Positions 23,828 to 31,222 are shown, counted from the stretch's first letter. The stretch is DNA of 64,000 nt from Alistipes sp. (GCA_017629145.1 JAGBXR010000036.1:62001-126000), one strand, 5' to 3'. Notes: generated by a model not told the origin, from the sequence alone. Program-made: numbers and translations.

Positions 23828-24857
23828 GGGTGCTATTTTAGTACCTACGTTTTTTTTGGGTGGTGGTGGAATGGGACTTGTTTGCGTTTGTATATCCTCC
23901 GTCAAGCTTAATGCTCTTCTTCTCTTCATAGGTGGAAGGGAACTTGTTTGAGTTTGTATATCCTCCACGTGTTATGGGTATGATTTTTAGTACCCTGGTT
24001 TTGTGCAACCTCGTATGTTATTTATTGTTGCCTCTTGCGTATCACGGGTGTGATTTTTAATACCTACGATTTTTTTGGCTGTTTGTATTCGCGTATTCCA
24101 TCCCGTTTCACGGGTACGATTTTTAATACCTGCGTTTTTGGGGGGGATGGGCTTGTTTGCGTTTGTATTTCCGCTACGTGTTATGGGTATGATTTTTAGT
24201 ACCCTGGTTTTGGACAACTTTGTATGTTATTAATCATTGCCTCCTGCGTATCACGGGTGTGATTTTTAATACCTACGTTTTTTGGGGGATGGGCTGGTTT
24301 GAGTGTGCGTTTGTATTTCTACTACGTGTTATGGGTATGATTTTTAGTACCCTTGATTTTGTGCAACCTCGTATGTTATTAATCGTTGCCTCCTGCGTAT
24401 TACGGGTGTGATTTTTGATACCCGTGTTTTTGGGGGCGGCTTGTTTCAGTTTGCGTTTATATATCCTCAACGTATTATGGGTGTGATTTTTAGTACCCCT
24501 GTTTTTTTGGACTGTTTGTATTCGCGTATTCCATCCCGTATCACGGGTGCGATTTTTAATACCTACGATTTTTGGGCAACTTTTTATGATATTAATCGTT
24601 GCCTTCTGCGTATCACGGGTGTGATTTTTGATACCCGTGTTTTTTTTGGGGGGGGCGGCTGGTTTGAGTGTGCGTTTGTATTTCTGTTACGTATTATAGG
24701 TGTGATTTTTAGTACCCTGGTTTTGGACAACTTTGTATGTTATTAATCATTGCCTCCTGCGTATCACGGGTGTGATTTTTAATACCCGTGTTTTTTTGGG
24801 GGCGGCTTGTTTGCGTTTGTTTATCCTCAACGTGTTATGGGTATGATTTTTAGTACC
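23828..24857 (+). repeat. Array of 14 operator-like repeats (GGGTnnGATTTTTnnTACC)
   Basis: Cores start at 23828 (degenerate), 23976, 24046, 24112, 24185, 24255, 24333, 24404, 24479, 24545, 24617, 24698, 24768 and 24839. From the second on, spacing is 66-81 bp, mean 72. Two core types mostly alternate, GGGTATGATTTTTAGTACC and GGGTGTGATTTTTAATACC, and each has its own spacer: one with GTATGTTATTAATC, the other with TTTGCGTTTGTAT. A third spacer type occurs after 24064 and 24497. Cores at 24617 and 24768 extend to CACGGGT/ACCCGTG with 7-8 T's after. Reading frames on either strand are broken by indels. It fills the 1.2-kb gap between the DUF4435 gene and the HTH gene. Confidence 0.9.
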
Positions 24858-24962
24858 CGCGCATTGGGTGGTTTACAAGTTGAGATATAGCATATCTTAA
24901 TCTTGCGATGCTGTTCTTTGCTGCCAGATGTATGCTTTTAGTCTGGTAAATTAAAATATTGC

Positions 24963-24993
24963 TTGTGGGTATTAAAAATAATACCTACATTTG
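24963..24993 (+). promoter_or_regulatory. Promoter of the HTH gene with an embedded palindromic operator
   Basis: TTG at 24963-24965 and TACATTTG at 24986-24993 are 20 nt apart, a good Bacteroidetes promoter. The perfect 18-nt palindrome GGTATTAAAAATAATACC (24968-24985) exactly abuts the -7 box and fills the spacer. Its reverse complement shares 15 of 18 bases with the array core GGTGTGATTTTTAATACC. Binding of a dimer here would block polymerase. Confidence 0.75.
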
Positions 24994-25007
24994 TAAAAAA
25001 TAGAATT

Positions 25008-25238
25008 ATGGATAAGCATTACAACAGACTATTAGATAACGACAACCCTATTTGTAAGTTATTTAATAACTTTCCCGAGTTGAATGTTAGACAAGTAGCT
25101 CGTGCGATGGGAGTAAATGAAAGTCTAATGCAGCAATATGTGAATGGCACCAAGCGACCCTCGTTCGAGCGTCGCGTAGAGATTGAACAATATCTTCACA
25201 GTTTAGGCGAGAGATTGATGAAAATTAATCTAAAATAA
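25008..25238 (+). CDS. Small HTH (XRE-like) regulator
   Basis: A 76-residue basic protein. Residues about 27-50 (NVRQVARAMGVNESLMQQYV) form a helix-turn-helix followed by NGTKRPS and a C-terminal helix ending LGERLMKINLK. It resembles the HTH module at the C-terminus of Bacteroidetes HicB-type antitoxins, but lacks the HicB N-terminal domain, and no toxin gene is adjacent. The promoter carries a perfect palindrome, and the upstream 1 kb holds 14 related sites, so it probably binds these and represses itself. The ATG at 25008 lies about 8 nt after the predicted transcript start. Confidence 0.75.
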   Translation: MDKHYNRLLDNDNPICKLFNNFPELNVRQVARAMGVNESLMQQYVNGTKRPSFERRVEIEQYLHSLGERLMKINLK

Positions 25239-25286
25239 GGAGACAACATAGATGGTTGCCTCCCCTGCGACTTATGGTTAAAAAGG

Positions 25287-25405
25287 TCATTTATTCAACT
25301 CCGAGGTGCGGATGCTTGCACCTCCTGTCGAGATGATCTCTCCCTCGTCGCCATCCACGATGTTGATAACCGTAGGCAGTGAGCTCTGTATCTCATTAAG
25401 CGCCT
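25287..25405 (-). pseudogene. Orphan C-terminal coding fragment
   Basis: On the minus strand an open frame with no start codon ends at 25287. Its last 38 codons (LNEIQSSLPTVINIVDGDEG..., ending SELNK) use codons like neighbouring genes, while the upstream part merges into the AT-rich fba promoter. It looks like the 3' remnant of a gene removed by deletion. I do not recognise the parent family. The rest of the 25239-25570 gap holds only the fba promoter. Confidence 0.4.
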
Positions 25406-25498
25406 TATGGTGCAATGATATACTCTTTTTTCGTAGTTTTGTGCAATTGTGTAGGCGAAATGGTTTCTTAAAAATTTTATAATTAAAAGTTTATTTTA

Positions 25499-25506
25499 TA
25501 CCTTTG
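25499..25506 (+). promoter_or_regulatory. Promoter of fba
   Basis: The -7 box TACCTTTG at 25499-25506 is followed by a leader of about 58 nt. No clear -33 TTG is seen; the region upstream is very AT-rich. Confidence 0.6.
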
Positions 25507-25570
25507 CACTATATTTGACTGTTACGACACAGATAAGACAATTTCAATAACCTATAAAACAATTTGTAAT

Positions 25571-26569
25571 ATGATTAATTACAAGGATTTGGGCCTTGTG
25601 AACACACGCGAGATGTTCAAGAAGGCTGTTGATGGTGGTTATGCAATTCCTGCATTCAACTTCAACAATATGGAGCAGCTTCAGGCTATCGTTATGGCTG
25701 CTGCAGAGACAAAGTCTCCAGTAATCCTCCAGGTATCAAAGGGCGCACGTCAGTATGCTAACCAGACTCTTCTCCGCTATATGGCAGAGGGTGCTGTGGA
25801 GTATGCAAAGGAGCTTGGCTGGGAGAAGCCACAGATCGTGCTTCACCTTGACCACGGTGATAGCTTCGAGACTTGCAAGAGCTGTATCGATATGGGCTTC
25901 TCATCAGTGATGATCGACGGCTCACACCTTCCATACGACGAGAACGTAGCTCTCACAAAGAAGGTTGTAGAGTACGCACACCAGTTCGACGTAACTGTTG
26001 AGGGTGAGCTCGGCGTATTGGCTGGCGTTGAGGATGAGGTATCAGCAGAGGAGAGCCACTACACAAAGCCAGAGGAGGTTGTAGACTTCGTAACAAAGAC
26101 TGGTTGCGACTCTTTGGCAATCTCTATCGGTACTTCACACGGTGCTTTCAAGTTCACTCCAGAGCAGTGCACACTCGATCCACAGACAGGCCGTCTCGTA
26201 CCTCCACCACTCGCATTCGACGTGTTGAAGGCTATCGAGGAGCAGCTTCCAGGCTTCCCTATCGTACTTCACGGCTCATCATCAGTGCCACAGGACGAGG
26301 TTGACACAATCAACAAGTATGGTGGTGCATTGAAGGCAGCAGTAGGTATTCCAGAGGAGCAGTTGCGCGAGGCATCGAAGAGCGCTGTTTGCAAGATCAA
26401 CATCGACTCTGACTCACGTCTTGCTATGACAGCAGCTGTACGCGAGGTATTTGCACAGAAGCCAGCGGAGTTCGATCCACGTAAGTACTTGGGTCCAGCA
26501 CGCGACAATATGAAGAAGCTTTACATTCACAAGATTGTTAATGTGCTTGGTTCTAACGACAAAGCCTAA
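25571..26569 (+). CDS. fba: Class II fructose-bisphosphate aldolase
   Basis: A 332-residue zinc aldolase of glycolysis/gluconeogenesis. The substrate and metal motifs are present: ILQVSKGARQYANQ, the LDHGDSFETC segment with the first Zn-ligand His, GELGVLAGVEDEV, the second His in GTSHGAFKF and the third in VLHGSSSVP. Codon use differs from neighbours (more CCA, ACA and GTA), which fits a highly expressed gene. It is monocistronic, with its own promoter. A nested hairpin element starts right after the stop codon. Confidence 0.95.
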   Translation: MINYKDLGLVNTREMFKKAVDGGYAIPAFNFNNMEQLQAIVMAAAETKSPVILQVSKGARQYANQTLLRYMAEGAVEYAKELGWEKPQIVLHLDHGDSFETCKSCIDMGFSSVMIDGSHLPYDENVALTKKVVEYAHQFDVTVEGELGVLAGVEDEVSAEESHYTKPEEVVDFVTKTGCDSLAISIGTSHGAFKFTPEQCTLDPQTGRLVPPPLAFDVLKAIEEQLPGFPIVLHGSSSVPQDEVDTINKYGGALKAAVGIPEEQLREASKSAVCKINIDSDSRLAMTAAVREVFAQKPAEFDPRKYLGPARDNMKKLYIHKIVNVLGSNDKA

Positions 26570-26699
26570 TAATTTCTTGTGATAAGGCAGATATCTGCCG
26601 CACCTCAATCGTTGGGATGAATGGGAAATACGTTAAGTATGTCCCATTCATCCCAACTTCTTTATCGGTGCAGCATCTACAGCCTTCTGACAAGAAATT
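26570..26699 (+). repeat. Post-stop nested hairpin element, copy 1
   Basis: Begins 1 nt after the fba stop. Outer arms AATTTCTTGT (26571-26580) and ACAAGAAATT (26690-26699) pair over 10 bp. Inside, AAGGC/GCCTT and GCACC/GGTGC form a middle stem. An inner hairpin pairs 26611-26626 with 26642-26657 over 16 bp, then ATAC/GTAT around the loop GTTAA. Unpaired CTCAATC and TTCTTTATC flank the inner hairpin. Copies at 63392 and 29142 keep the ends and joints but have other stem sequences. Confidence 0.9.
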
Positions 26700-26975
26700 G
26701 GGGTGTGCAGGTGGGTAGGTGGTGAATTAGGGAGATTAGGGAGTTTAGGGAAATTAGTGAGATTAAGGAGCGGAGTGCGTTCCAAAGGCGCGCAAGCCCT
26801 CCCTAAACTCCTTAAATTCCTTAATCTCCCTTAGCCTCCTATCCAAAGGCGCGCAAGCCCTCCCTAAATTCCCTAATTTCCCTAAACTCCCTTAGCCCCC
26901 ATCCTCAGGCGCGCAAGCCCTCCCTAAACTCCCTAAACTCCTTAAATTCCTTTAGCCTCCATTCCCTTAGCCCCT
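26700..26975 (+). repeat. Tail of the element: GGCGCGCAAGCCCTCC repeats
   Basis: The first 34 bases match the tail at 63524 exactly. A purine-rich run (TTAGGGAGTTTAGGG...) is followed by three repeats starting CCAAAGGCGCGCAAGCCC at about 26782, 26843 and 26903 (about 60 bp each), built from about 10-bp modules like TCCCTAAATT. The purine run can fold back on the pyrimidine modules. The translated frames (REFKEF-like) are low-complexity and not taken as genes. Confidence 0.85.
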
Positions 26976-27247
26976 ATCTCTCATCCCAACAGCAAAGAAG
27001 GGTCTGACCTTAGTCAGCCCCATAACCCAAGAGAGTGAATAAAAAGATGTAGTTTTAGGCTTAAGTCCCTTTTCACCGCTCACGCTCGGCATAGTCTGCA
27101 AGCAGCCTCTGCTCTCACTTAATCGCGGCGCTGCGAAGCCCAAAATTTCTTATACTTATATATTATATTTATAGGCATTTCGATGGCGAAAAAGACCCTA
27201 AATCATTTCAAATTGCATATTTTTTTCAAGTTTTTTGTTGAAAATGC
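26976..27247. other. Intergenic stretch without recognised gene
   Basis: Between the repeat tail and the AraC promoter. It contains a short inverted repeat (GGTCTGACC/TAGTCAGCC region, about 27001-27023) and AT-rich sequence. No RNA gene or convincing open frame was seen. Confidence 0.5.
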
Positions 27248-27277
27248 TTGGATATTCAACTTTTCTGCGTATATTTG
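27248..27277 (+). promoter_or_regulatory. Promoter of the AraC-type gene
   Basis: TTG at 27248-27250 and the -7 box TATATTTG at 27270-27277 are 19 nt apart. The leader is about 37 nt. Confidence 0.7.
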
Positions 27278-27320
27278 TATTGTTAAATTTATGAGAATAT
27301 TAACCTAAAACTTCAATTAT

Positions 27321-28175
27321 ATGTCGAATCAATGTCCGGCAACTTGCCACTCATACACTGTAGAGCCAGAGGCGGGTTTTACTTATATTAAGCTCAAGGA
27401 GGGCGAATCATTTGTCGTTGAGCGTGGCGACCACAACTCGCTGCTCTTCTTGCTTGGTGGCGATTTCGAGGTATCTTCGGAGGAGCGTCGTGACTATGTA
27501 GTGCGTGCCGAGCACTTTGTGTTCTGCTTCCGCGCATATCAGTACGAGATCAAGGCTCTATCGGATGTCGAGATTATCCGTGCGCACTTCATCACGGCTG
27601 GTGCTACCTGCGATATGATTCCGTTCAACAGCATCGTGGGCAAGATCAAGAAGATCAACTATAAGTTCACGCAGGTGCCTATCAACGAGCCTATGCAGCA
27701 CTTGCTCAACTCGGTACGTTTCTACTTGCAAAACGATATGAAGTGTAACCACCTGCATCGTGCCAAGATTCAGGAGATGTTCATCATCTTCAAGTTCTTC
27801 TACACACCACAGGTTCAGTTGCGCACGTTCTACAACCTCTTCGACCGCAACCAGTCGTTCGCATCGCTTGTTAAGAACAATGCGCCACGTGTCAAGACTG
27901 TTGAGGAGCTTGCCGACATTTGCGGATTCAGCATTCAGCACTTCAACAATATGTTCAAGCAGGAGTTCCACGATACGCCTTACAGCTGGATGCAGAAGCA
28001 GCGTATCGTCGAGATCGAGCGCTTGCTCACCGAGACCAACGTGCCATTGAAGAGCATCATCAAGATGTACAACTTTACAAACCACGGTCACTTCGCGTTG
28101 TTCTGCCGTAAGTATCTGAACAAGACTCCATTGAAGGTGCGTAAGGAGGCTCGCGCAGCGCGTGAGGCAAAGTAG
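27321..28175 (+). CDS. AraC family transcriptional regulator
   Basis: A 284-residue protein. Residues about 15-100 look like a cupin-type sensor domain (LKEGESFVVERGDHNSLLFLLGG type). The C-terminal ~100 residues hold two helix-turn-helix motifs of the AraC/XylS family: VEELADICGFSIQHFNNMFKQEF and the second around LKSIIKMYNFTNHGHFALFCRKYLNKTP, shown here by key segments. It is alone between fba and a convergent DUF5020 gene, so its targets are not evident. The N-terminal domain is typical of many Bacteroidales AraC regulators of unknown ligand. Confidence 0.88.
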   Translation: MSNQCPATCHSYTVEPEAGFTYIKLKEGESFVVERGDHNSLLFLLGGDFEVSSEERRDYVVRAEHFVFCFRAYQYEIKALSDVEIIRAHFITAGATCDMIPFNSIVGKIKKINYKFTQVPINEPMQHLLNSVRFYLQNDMKCNHLHRAKIQEMFIIFKFFYTPQVQLRTFYNLFDRNQSFASLVKNNAPRVKTVEELADICGFSIQHFNNMFKQEFHDTPYSWMQKQRIVEIERLLTETNVPLKSIIKMYNFTNHGHFALFCRKYLNKTPLKVRKEARAAREAK

Positions 28176-28198
28176 CGCCCGATTCCAAACACCATAAA

Positions 28199-28234
28199 TT
28201 AAGGGACTGCCCATCGTTGGACAGTCCCTTAATT
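28199..28234. terminator. Bidirectional terminator
   Basis: TAAGGGACTG / CAGTCCCTTA with a 12-nt loop between the convergent AraC and DUF5020 genes. The arms equal those at 11569-11598. Confidence 0.8.
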
Positions 28235-28261
28235 ATTTTGTGCGCGTTGTGTGCGCGCTTA

Positions 28262-28972
28262 TTAGTCGAAATTCCACTTGAGACCTACGGCTGGCATCAC
28301 GCTGAAGCCTGGCTTTAAGAAGTTGTATGCAAGCTCCACTTCGCCACCGATGCTGAGGCGTACCTTCTCCATACCTGGAATCTTGTAGAGGTTGAGCCAG
28401 AGCTGCGGCTCGGTCATAAGGATATACTCGGTATTCTGCCAAGCGTAAGGCTCACGCCAGAAGTCGATAAAGCCGTTGAAGTCGAGCCAGCCCTTTGCGA
28501 AGTTGATGTTCCACACGCCAGTGATCTGGAAGTTGTGAATCTGCTTGCTGCCGTTGGCGTGGATGGTGCCGGGGATAAGTTTGTACATAGCAGACAGAGA
28601 CCACGTCTTGCTAAAGTCCTTGGAGTGTCCCGAGTAGGTGAGACCTGCGAGCCACGCGTTGTTGAACGAGCCTGCCTCGGTGCTGAGACCGCCATCGTAC
28701 TCGAGGTGTATCGAGAGCCAGTTTACTTTGCTCTCCTGCCAGAAGTTGAGCTCGCGCGAAATCTCCCAATATGCGCCTACGACCTTTGGGCTGTAGTCCA
28801 TATCGATAAAGAAGAATGTGCTACCGAACGAGTCGGGGCGGAACATCTCGACGGTCGATGTTGCGCAGTTGCGACCTGTGTCGTAGAAAAGTTGCACGTT
28901 CTGTGCCTTGACACTTTGGATGGCGAAGATGCTTGCCACCATCGACAGGAGTATTACGATAAATCTCTTCAT
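28262..28972 (-). CDS. DUF5020 family outer-membrane protein (Tsx-like)
   Basis: A 236-residue protein with a signal peptide (to about residue 23, SVKAQ) and a beta-strand pattern rich in Trp and Phe: NVQLFYDTGRNC, then STFFFIDMDYS, ending VGLKWNFD. This fits DUF5020, related to the Tsx nucleoside-channel superfamily. It probably forms a 12-strand outer-membrane barrel; a nucleoside role would be inference only. It has its own promoter and a shared terminator. Confidence 0.8.
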   Translation of the reverse strand: MKRFIVILLSMVASIFAIQSVKAQNVQLFYDTGRNCATSTVEMFRPDSFGSTFFFIDMDYSPKVVGAYWEISRELNFWQESKVNWLSIHLEYDGGLSTEAGSFNNAWLAGLTYSGHSKDFSKTWSLSAMYKLIPGTIHANGSKQIHNFQITGVWNINFAKGWLDFNGFIDFWREPYAWQNTEYILMTEPQLWLNLYKIPGMEKVRLSIGGEVELAYNFLKPGFSVMPAVGLKWNFD

Positions 28973-29005
28973 AATATTAAAGTGTTAGTTTCTGGTAGTA
29001 TAGTA

Positions 29006-29034
29006 CAAAGGTACAATTTTTTTCGAGTCTGCAA
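29006..29034 (-). promoter_or_regulatory. Promoter of the DUF5020 gene
   Basis: The minus-strand -7 box TACCTTTG (29013-29006) has a TTG at 29034-29032, 18 nt away. The leader is about 27 nt. Confidence 0.6.
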
Positions 29035-29050
29035 TAGGGTGGGCGCTGAC

Positions 29051-29142
29051 AAGAAAAAGCCACCTATGGGTAGAACTTGTCGTACGTCCCATTGGTGGCT
29101 TTGACTGAAGTGCCGCAGATGCGCCACTATCGCAAGAGATTA
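29051..29142 (-). repeat. Post-stop hairpin element, copy 3 (divergent)
   Basis: Read on the minus strand from the frr stop: TAATCTCTTGCGATAGTGG, then a joint, then the inner hairpin AAAGCCACC / GGTGGCTTT (9 bp) with ATGGG/CCCAT and a loop close to that of copy 2 (GGGACGTAC...TACCC). T5 follows the stem, so it also works as an intrinsic terminator for frr. Similarity to copies 1 and 2 is clear in the first 12 bases after the stop and in the apical loop; the outer stem is weak. Confidence 0.7.
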
Positions 29143-29697
29143 TACTGTCATAATCTCCTTCTCCTTCTTATCCAACTCCACGTCGATGAGCTTTGTGAAC
29201 TTCTCGAGGAGCTTCTGTGCCTGTGCCTCGCCATCCTTCTGCTCGTCCTCCGACATACCCTCCTTCTGGGCCTTCTTGAATGCCTCGACAGCGTCGCGAC
29301 GTGCGTTACGCAAGCTGATACGTGCGGTCTCGCCCTCGCCCTTCACCTTCTTCACGATCTCCTTACGACGATCCTCTGTGAGTGGAGGAATCGAGAGGCG
29401 GATGTGCTCACCATTGTTCGATGGTGTGAGGCCGATGTTCGAGTCGATGATAGCCTTCTCGATGTGGCGAATCATATTCTTGTCCCAGGGCTGGATGAGA
29501 ATAGTCTTTGCGTCGGGTACTGTGACGCTGGCAACACCCGATACGGGAGTCTGTGAGCCGTAGTATTCTACAAATACACCGTTGAGGACATTCACCGAAG
29601 CCTTACCTGCGCGGATGTTGAGTAGCTCCTCGGTGAGGTGATCGAGTGCGCGCTGCATACGATCAGTGGTTTCGTTCAAAATAGTCTTGGTATCCAT
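29140..29697 (-). CDS. frr: Ribosome recycling factor
   Basis: A 185-residue protein, the exact family length. RRF splits post-termination ribosomes together with EF-G. The pattern is complete: an N-terminal helix (MDTKTILNETTDRMQRALDH), the RAGKASVNVLNGV segment, the domain II strand region (DAKTILIQPWDKNMI) and the long C-terminal helices with IPPLTEDRRKEIVKKVK. It lies in the usual neighbourhood of pyrH, but a TlpA-like gene sits between them. Its stop codon opens a hairpin element. Confidence 0.96.
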   Translation of the reverse strand: MDTKTILNETTDRMQRALDHLTEELLNIRAGKASVNVLNGVFVEYYGSQTPVSGVASVTVPDAKTILIQPWDKNMIRHIEKAIIDSNIGLTPSNNGEHIRLSIPPLTEDRRKEIVKKVKGEGETARISLRNARRDAVEAFKKAQKEGMSEDEQKDGEAQAQKLLEKFTKLIDVELDKKEKEIMTV

Positions 29698-29741
29698 AAT
29701 ATTGTTGTTTGATATTCCTGATATCGTGTCTGTTGGCGCTG

Positions 29742-30335
29742 TTATAGTGCTGCGCTGATTGCTGCGTTAATCTCCTCGCCGATAGTCTCGTCGTAGCCTA
29801 CAGCGACGTATACTACCTTACCCTCCTTGTTGATTACGAAGCTACGAGGGATGTAGTTCGATGCATACTTCTTGTATGCCGACTGGTCGCCATCGAGTGC
29901 CACTGGGAATGTGTAGCCCATCTTCTTGAGGAATGCCTCTACGGTCTCGCGCTTCTCGCCGCGAGATACGGGGAGCACCACGAGATCCTTGCCTGCGAAG
30001 TGGTCGATTACGCCCTTCTGCAGGTGCGCCATCTCCTGACGACAGGGAGGACACCACGTAGCCCAGAAGCTGAGGAGTACCACCTTGCCACGAAGCTCCG
30101 ACAGCGTAACCTTGCTGCCATCCATCATCTCGACGCTGAAGTCGGGAGCCGTGTCACCCTCGTGGATGAGTGTTGTTGCAGCTACGTCGTCCTGTGTTGT
30201 TGGCGCAAAGTTGTCGGTTGCTACCGCCTCGGCAGGCCAGAAGAGGATCGCTACAACGAGAGCGATGAGCGTGAGGAGCATAATCGCAAGCGAGAAGATC
30301 GAGCCTCGCTTCTTGTGCTTTGTATTGATTGACAT
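29742..30335 (-). CDS. TlpA-like membrane-anchored thioredoxin
   Basis: A 197-residue protein: an N-terminal membrane anchor (about 14-32), a short linker, then a thioredoxin fold of the TlpA/ResA type with the redox motif W-C-P-P-C (in FWATWCPPCRQE, about residue 93). The segment GDTAPDFSVEMMDGSKVTLSELRGK is typical. It faces the periplasm and likely reduces or exchanges disulfides there. It sits 24 nt after pyrH and 44 nt before frr, so all three are probably cotranscribed. Confidence 0.9.
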   Translation of the reverse strand: MSINTKHKKRGSIFSLAIMLLTLIALVVAILFWPAEAVATDNFAPTTQDDVAATTLIHEGDTAPDFSVEMMDGSKVTLSELRGKVVLLSFWATWCPPCRQEMAHLQKGVIDHFAGKDLVVLPVSRGEKRETVEAFLKKMGYTFPVALDGDQSAYKKYASNYIPRSFVINKEGKVVYVAVGYDETIGEEINAAISAAL

Positions 30336-30359
30336 AGTTTTATCAGTTTTAGTTATCAG

Positions 30360-31076
30360 TTATTCGGTTACTACTGTGCCGATATTCTCGCCGTTGATTA
30401 CCTTCTCGAGGTTACCCTCGGTATCCATATCGAACACCATCAGACTCAAGTGGTTCTCGCGGCAGAGCGTAAAGGCTGTCTGGTCCATAACCTTCAAGCG
30501 GCGTGCCAATACTTCATCGAAGGTGATAGTATCGAACTTTGTGGCTGTTGGATCCTTCTCGGGGTCTGCTGTGTAGATGCCGTCTACGCGCGTACCCTTG
30601 AACATAATCTCTGCCTCGATCTCGATGCCGCGAAGTGCCGAAGCTGTGTCTGTCGAGAAGTATGGGTTTGAGGTACCACCGCCGATGATTACCACATATC
30701 CAGCTTCGAGATACTCGATAGCCTTGGCCTTTGAGTAGAACTCGCCGATAGGCTCCATACGAATCGATGTGAGCACCTTGCTCTTAACGCCCACCGACTC
30801 GAGTGCCGACTGCAGCGCGAGCGAGTTGATGATTGTTGCAAGCATACCCATCTGGTCGCCCTTCACGCGGTCAAAGCCGCGATTTGCACCCTGTATGCCG
30901 CGGAAGATGTTGCCGCCGCCGATGACGATACCTATCTCAACGCCCATCTCGCTGATGCGCTTAATCTGCTCGGCATATGAGCGTAGCACTGCGATGTCGT
31001 GACCATAGTTCTGCTTGCCTTGTAGCGATTCGCCGCTGAGTTTCAGCAATATTCGCTTGTATTTTGCTGTTGCCAT
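30360..31076 (-). CDS. pyrH: UMP kinase
   Basis: A 238-residue amino-acid-kinase-fold enzyme that phosphorylates UMP to UDP. The motifs are KLSGESLQG (N-terminal phosphate loop), IVIGGGNIFRG, DQMGMLATIINSLAL, and the C-terminal nucleotide site GIYTADPEKDPTA. A long in-frame extension to 31298 encodes AT-rich, low-quality sequence that crosses the dxs promoter region, so the ATG at 31076 (MATAKYKR) is chosen. It leads a transcript with a TlpA-like gene and frr. Confidence 0.95.
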   Translation of the reverse strand: MATAKYKRILLKLSGESLQGKQNYGHDIAVLRSYAEQIKRISEMGVEIGIVIGGGNIFRGIQGANRGFDRVKGDQMGMLATIINSLALQSALESVGVKSKVLTSIRMEPIGEFYSKAKAIEYLEAGYVVIIGGGTSNPYFSTDTASALRGIEIEAEIMFKGTRVDGIYTADPEKDPTATKFDTITFDEVLARRLKVMDQTAFTLCRENHLSLMVFDMDTEGNLEKVINGENIGTVVTE

Positions 31077-31214
31077 AAAATTAAGAGTATCTATATTTTT
31101 TGCGAAGATACAAATTTTTCTGCAAAATACATAACATTCGTGGTTTTTTAGCAAAAGATTGATATTATCCTCCCTTTTTAGGGAGATAATGTGCGAATCC
31201 ACAAAAATTTTTTG

Positions 31215-31222
31215 TACCTTTG
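31215..31222 (+). promoter_or_regulatory. Promoter of dxs
   Basis: TACCTTTG at 31215-31222 gives a leader of about 35 nt to the ATG at 31264. The -33 element is not clear. Confidence 0.6.

Noticed and set aside
23987..24746. Small ORFs on both strands in the array (GIKNHTRDTQ- or RITGVIFNT-like peptides)
   Set aside because: The peptides repeat because the DNA repeats; spacing of 66-81 bp breaks the frame, and there are no plausible starts.
23976..24857. CRISPR array
   Set aside because: Cores are evenly spaced, but the spacers are themselves repeated in two or three types, and no cas gene is near.
24963..25007. Earlier TTG start for the HTH protein
   Set aside because: It overlaps the -33 box and operator; the ATG at 25008 lies just after the predicted transcript start.
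26976..27247. Structured RNA in the gap before the AraC gene
   Set aside because: Only short inverted repeats were found; nothing matches a riboswitch or ncRNA pattern I can name.
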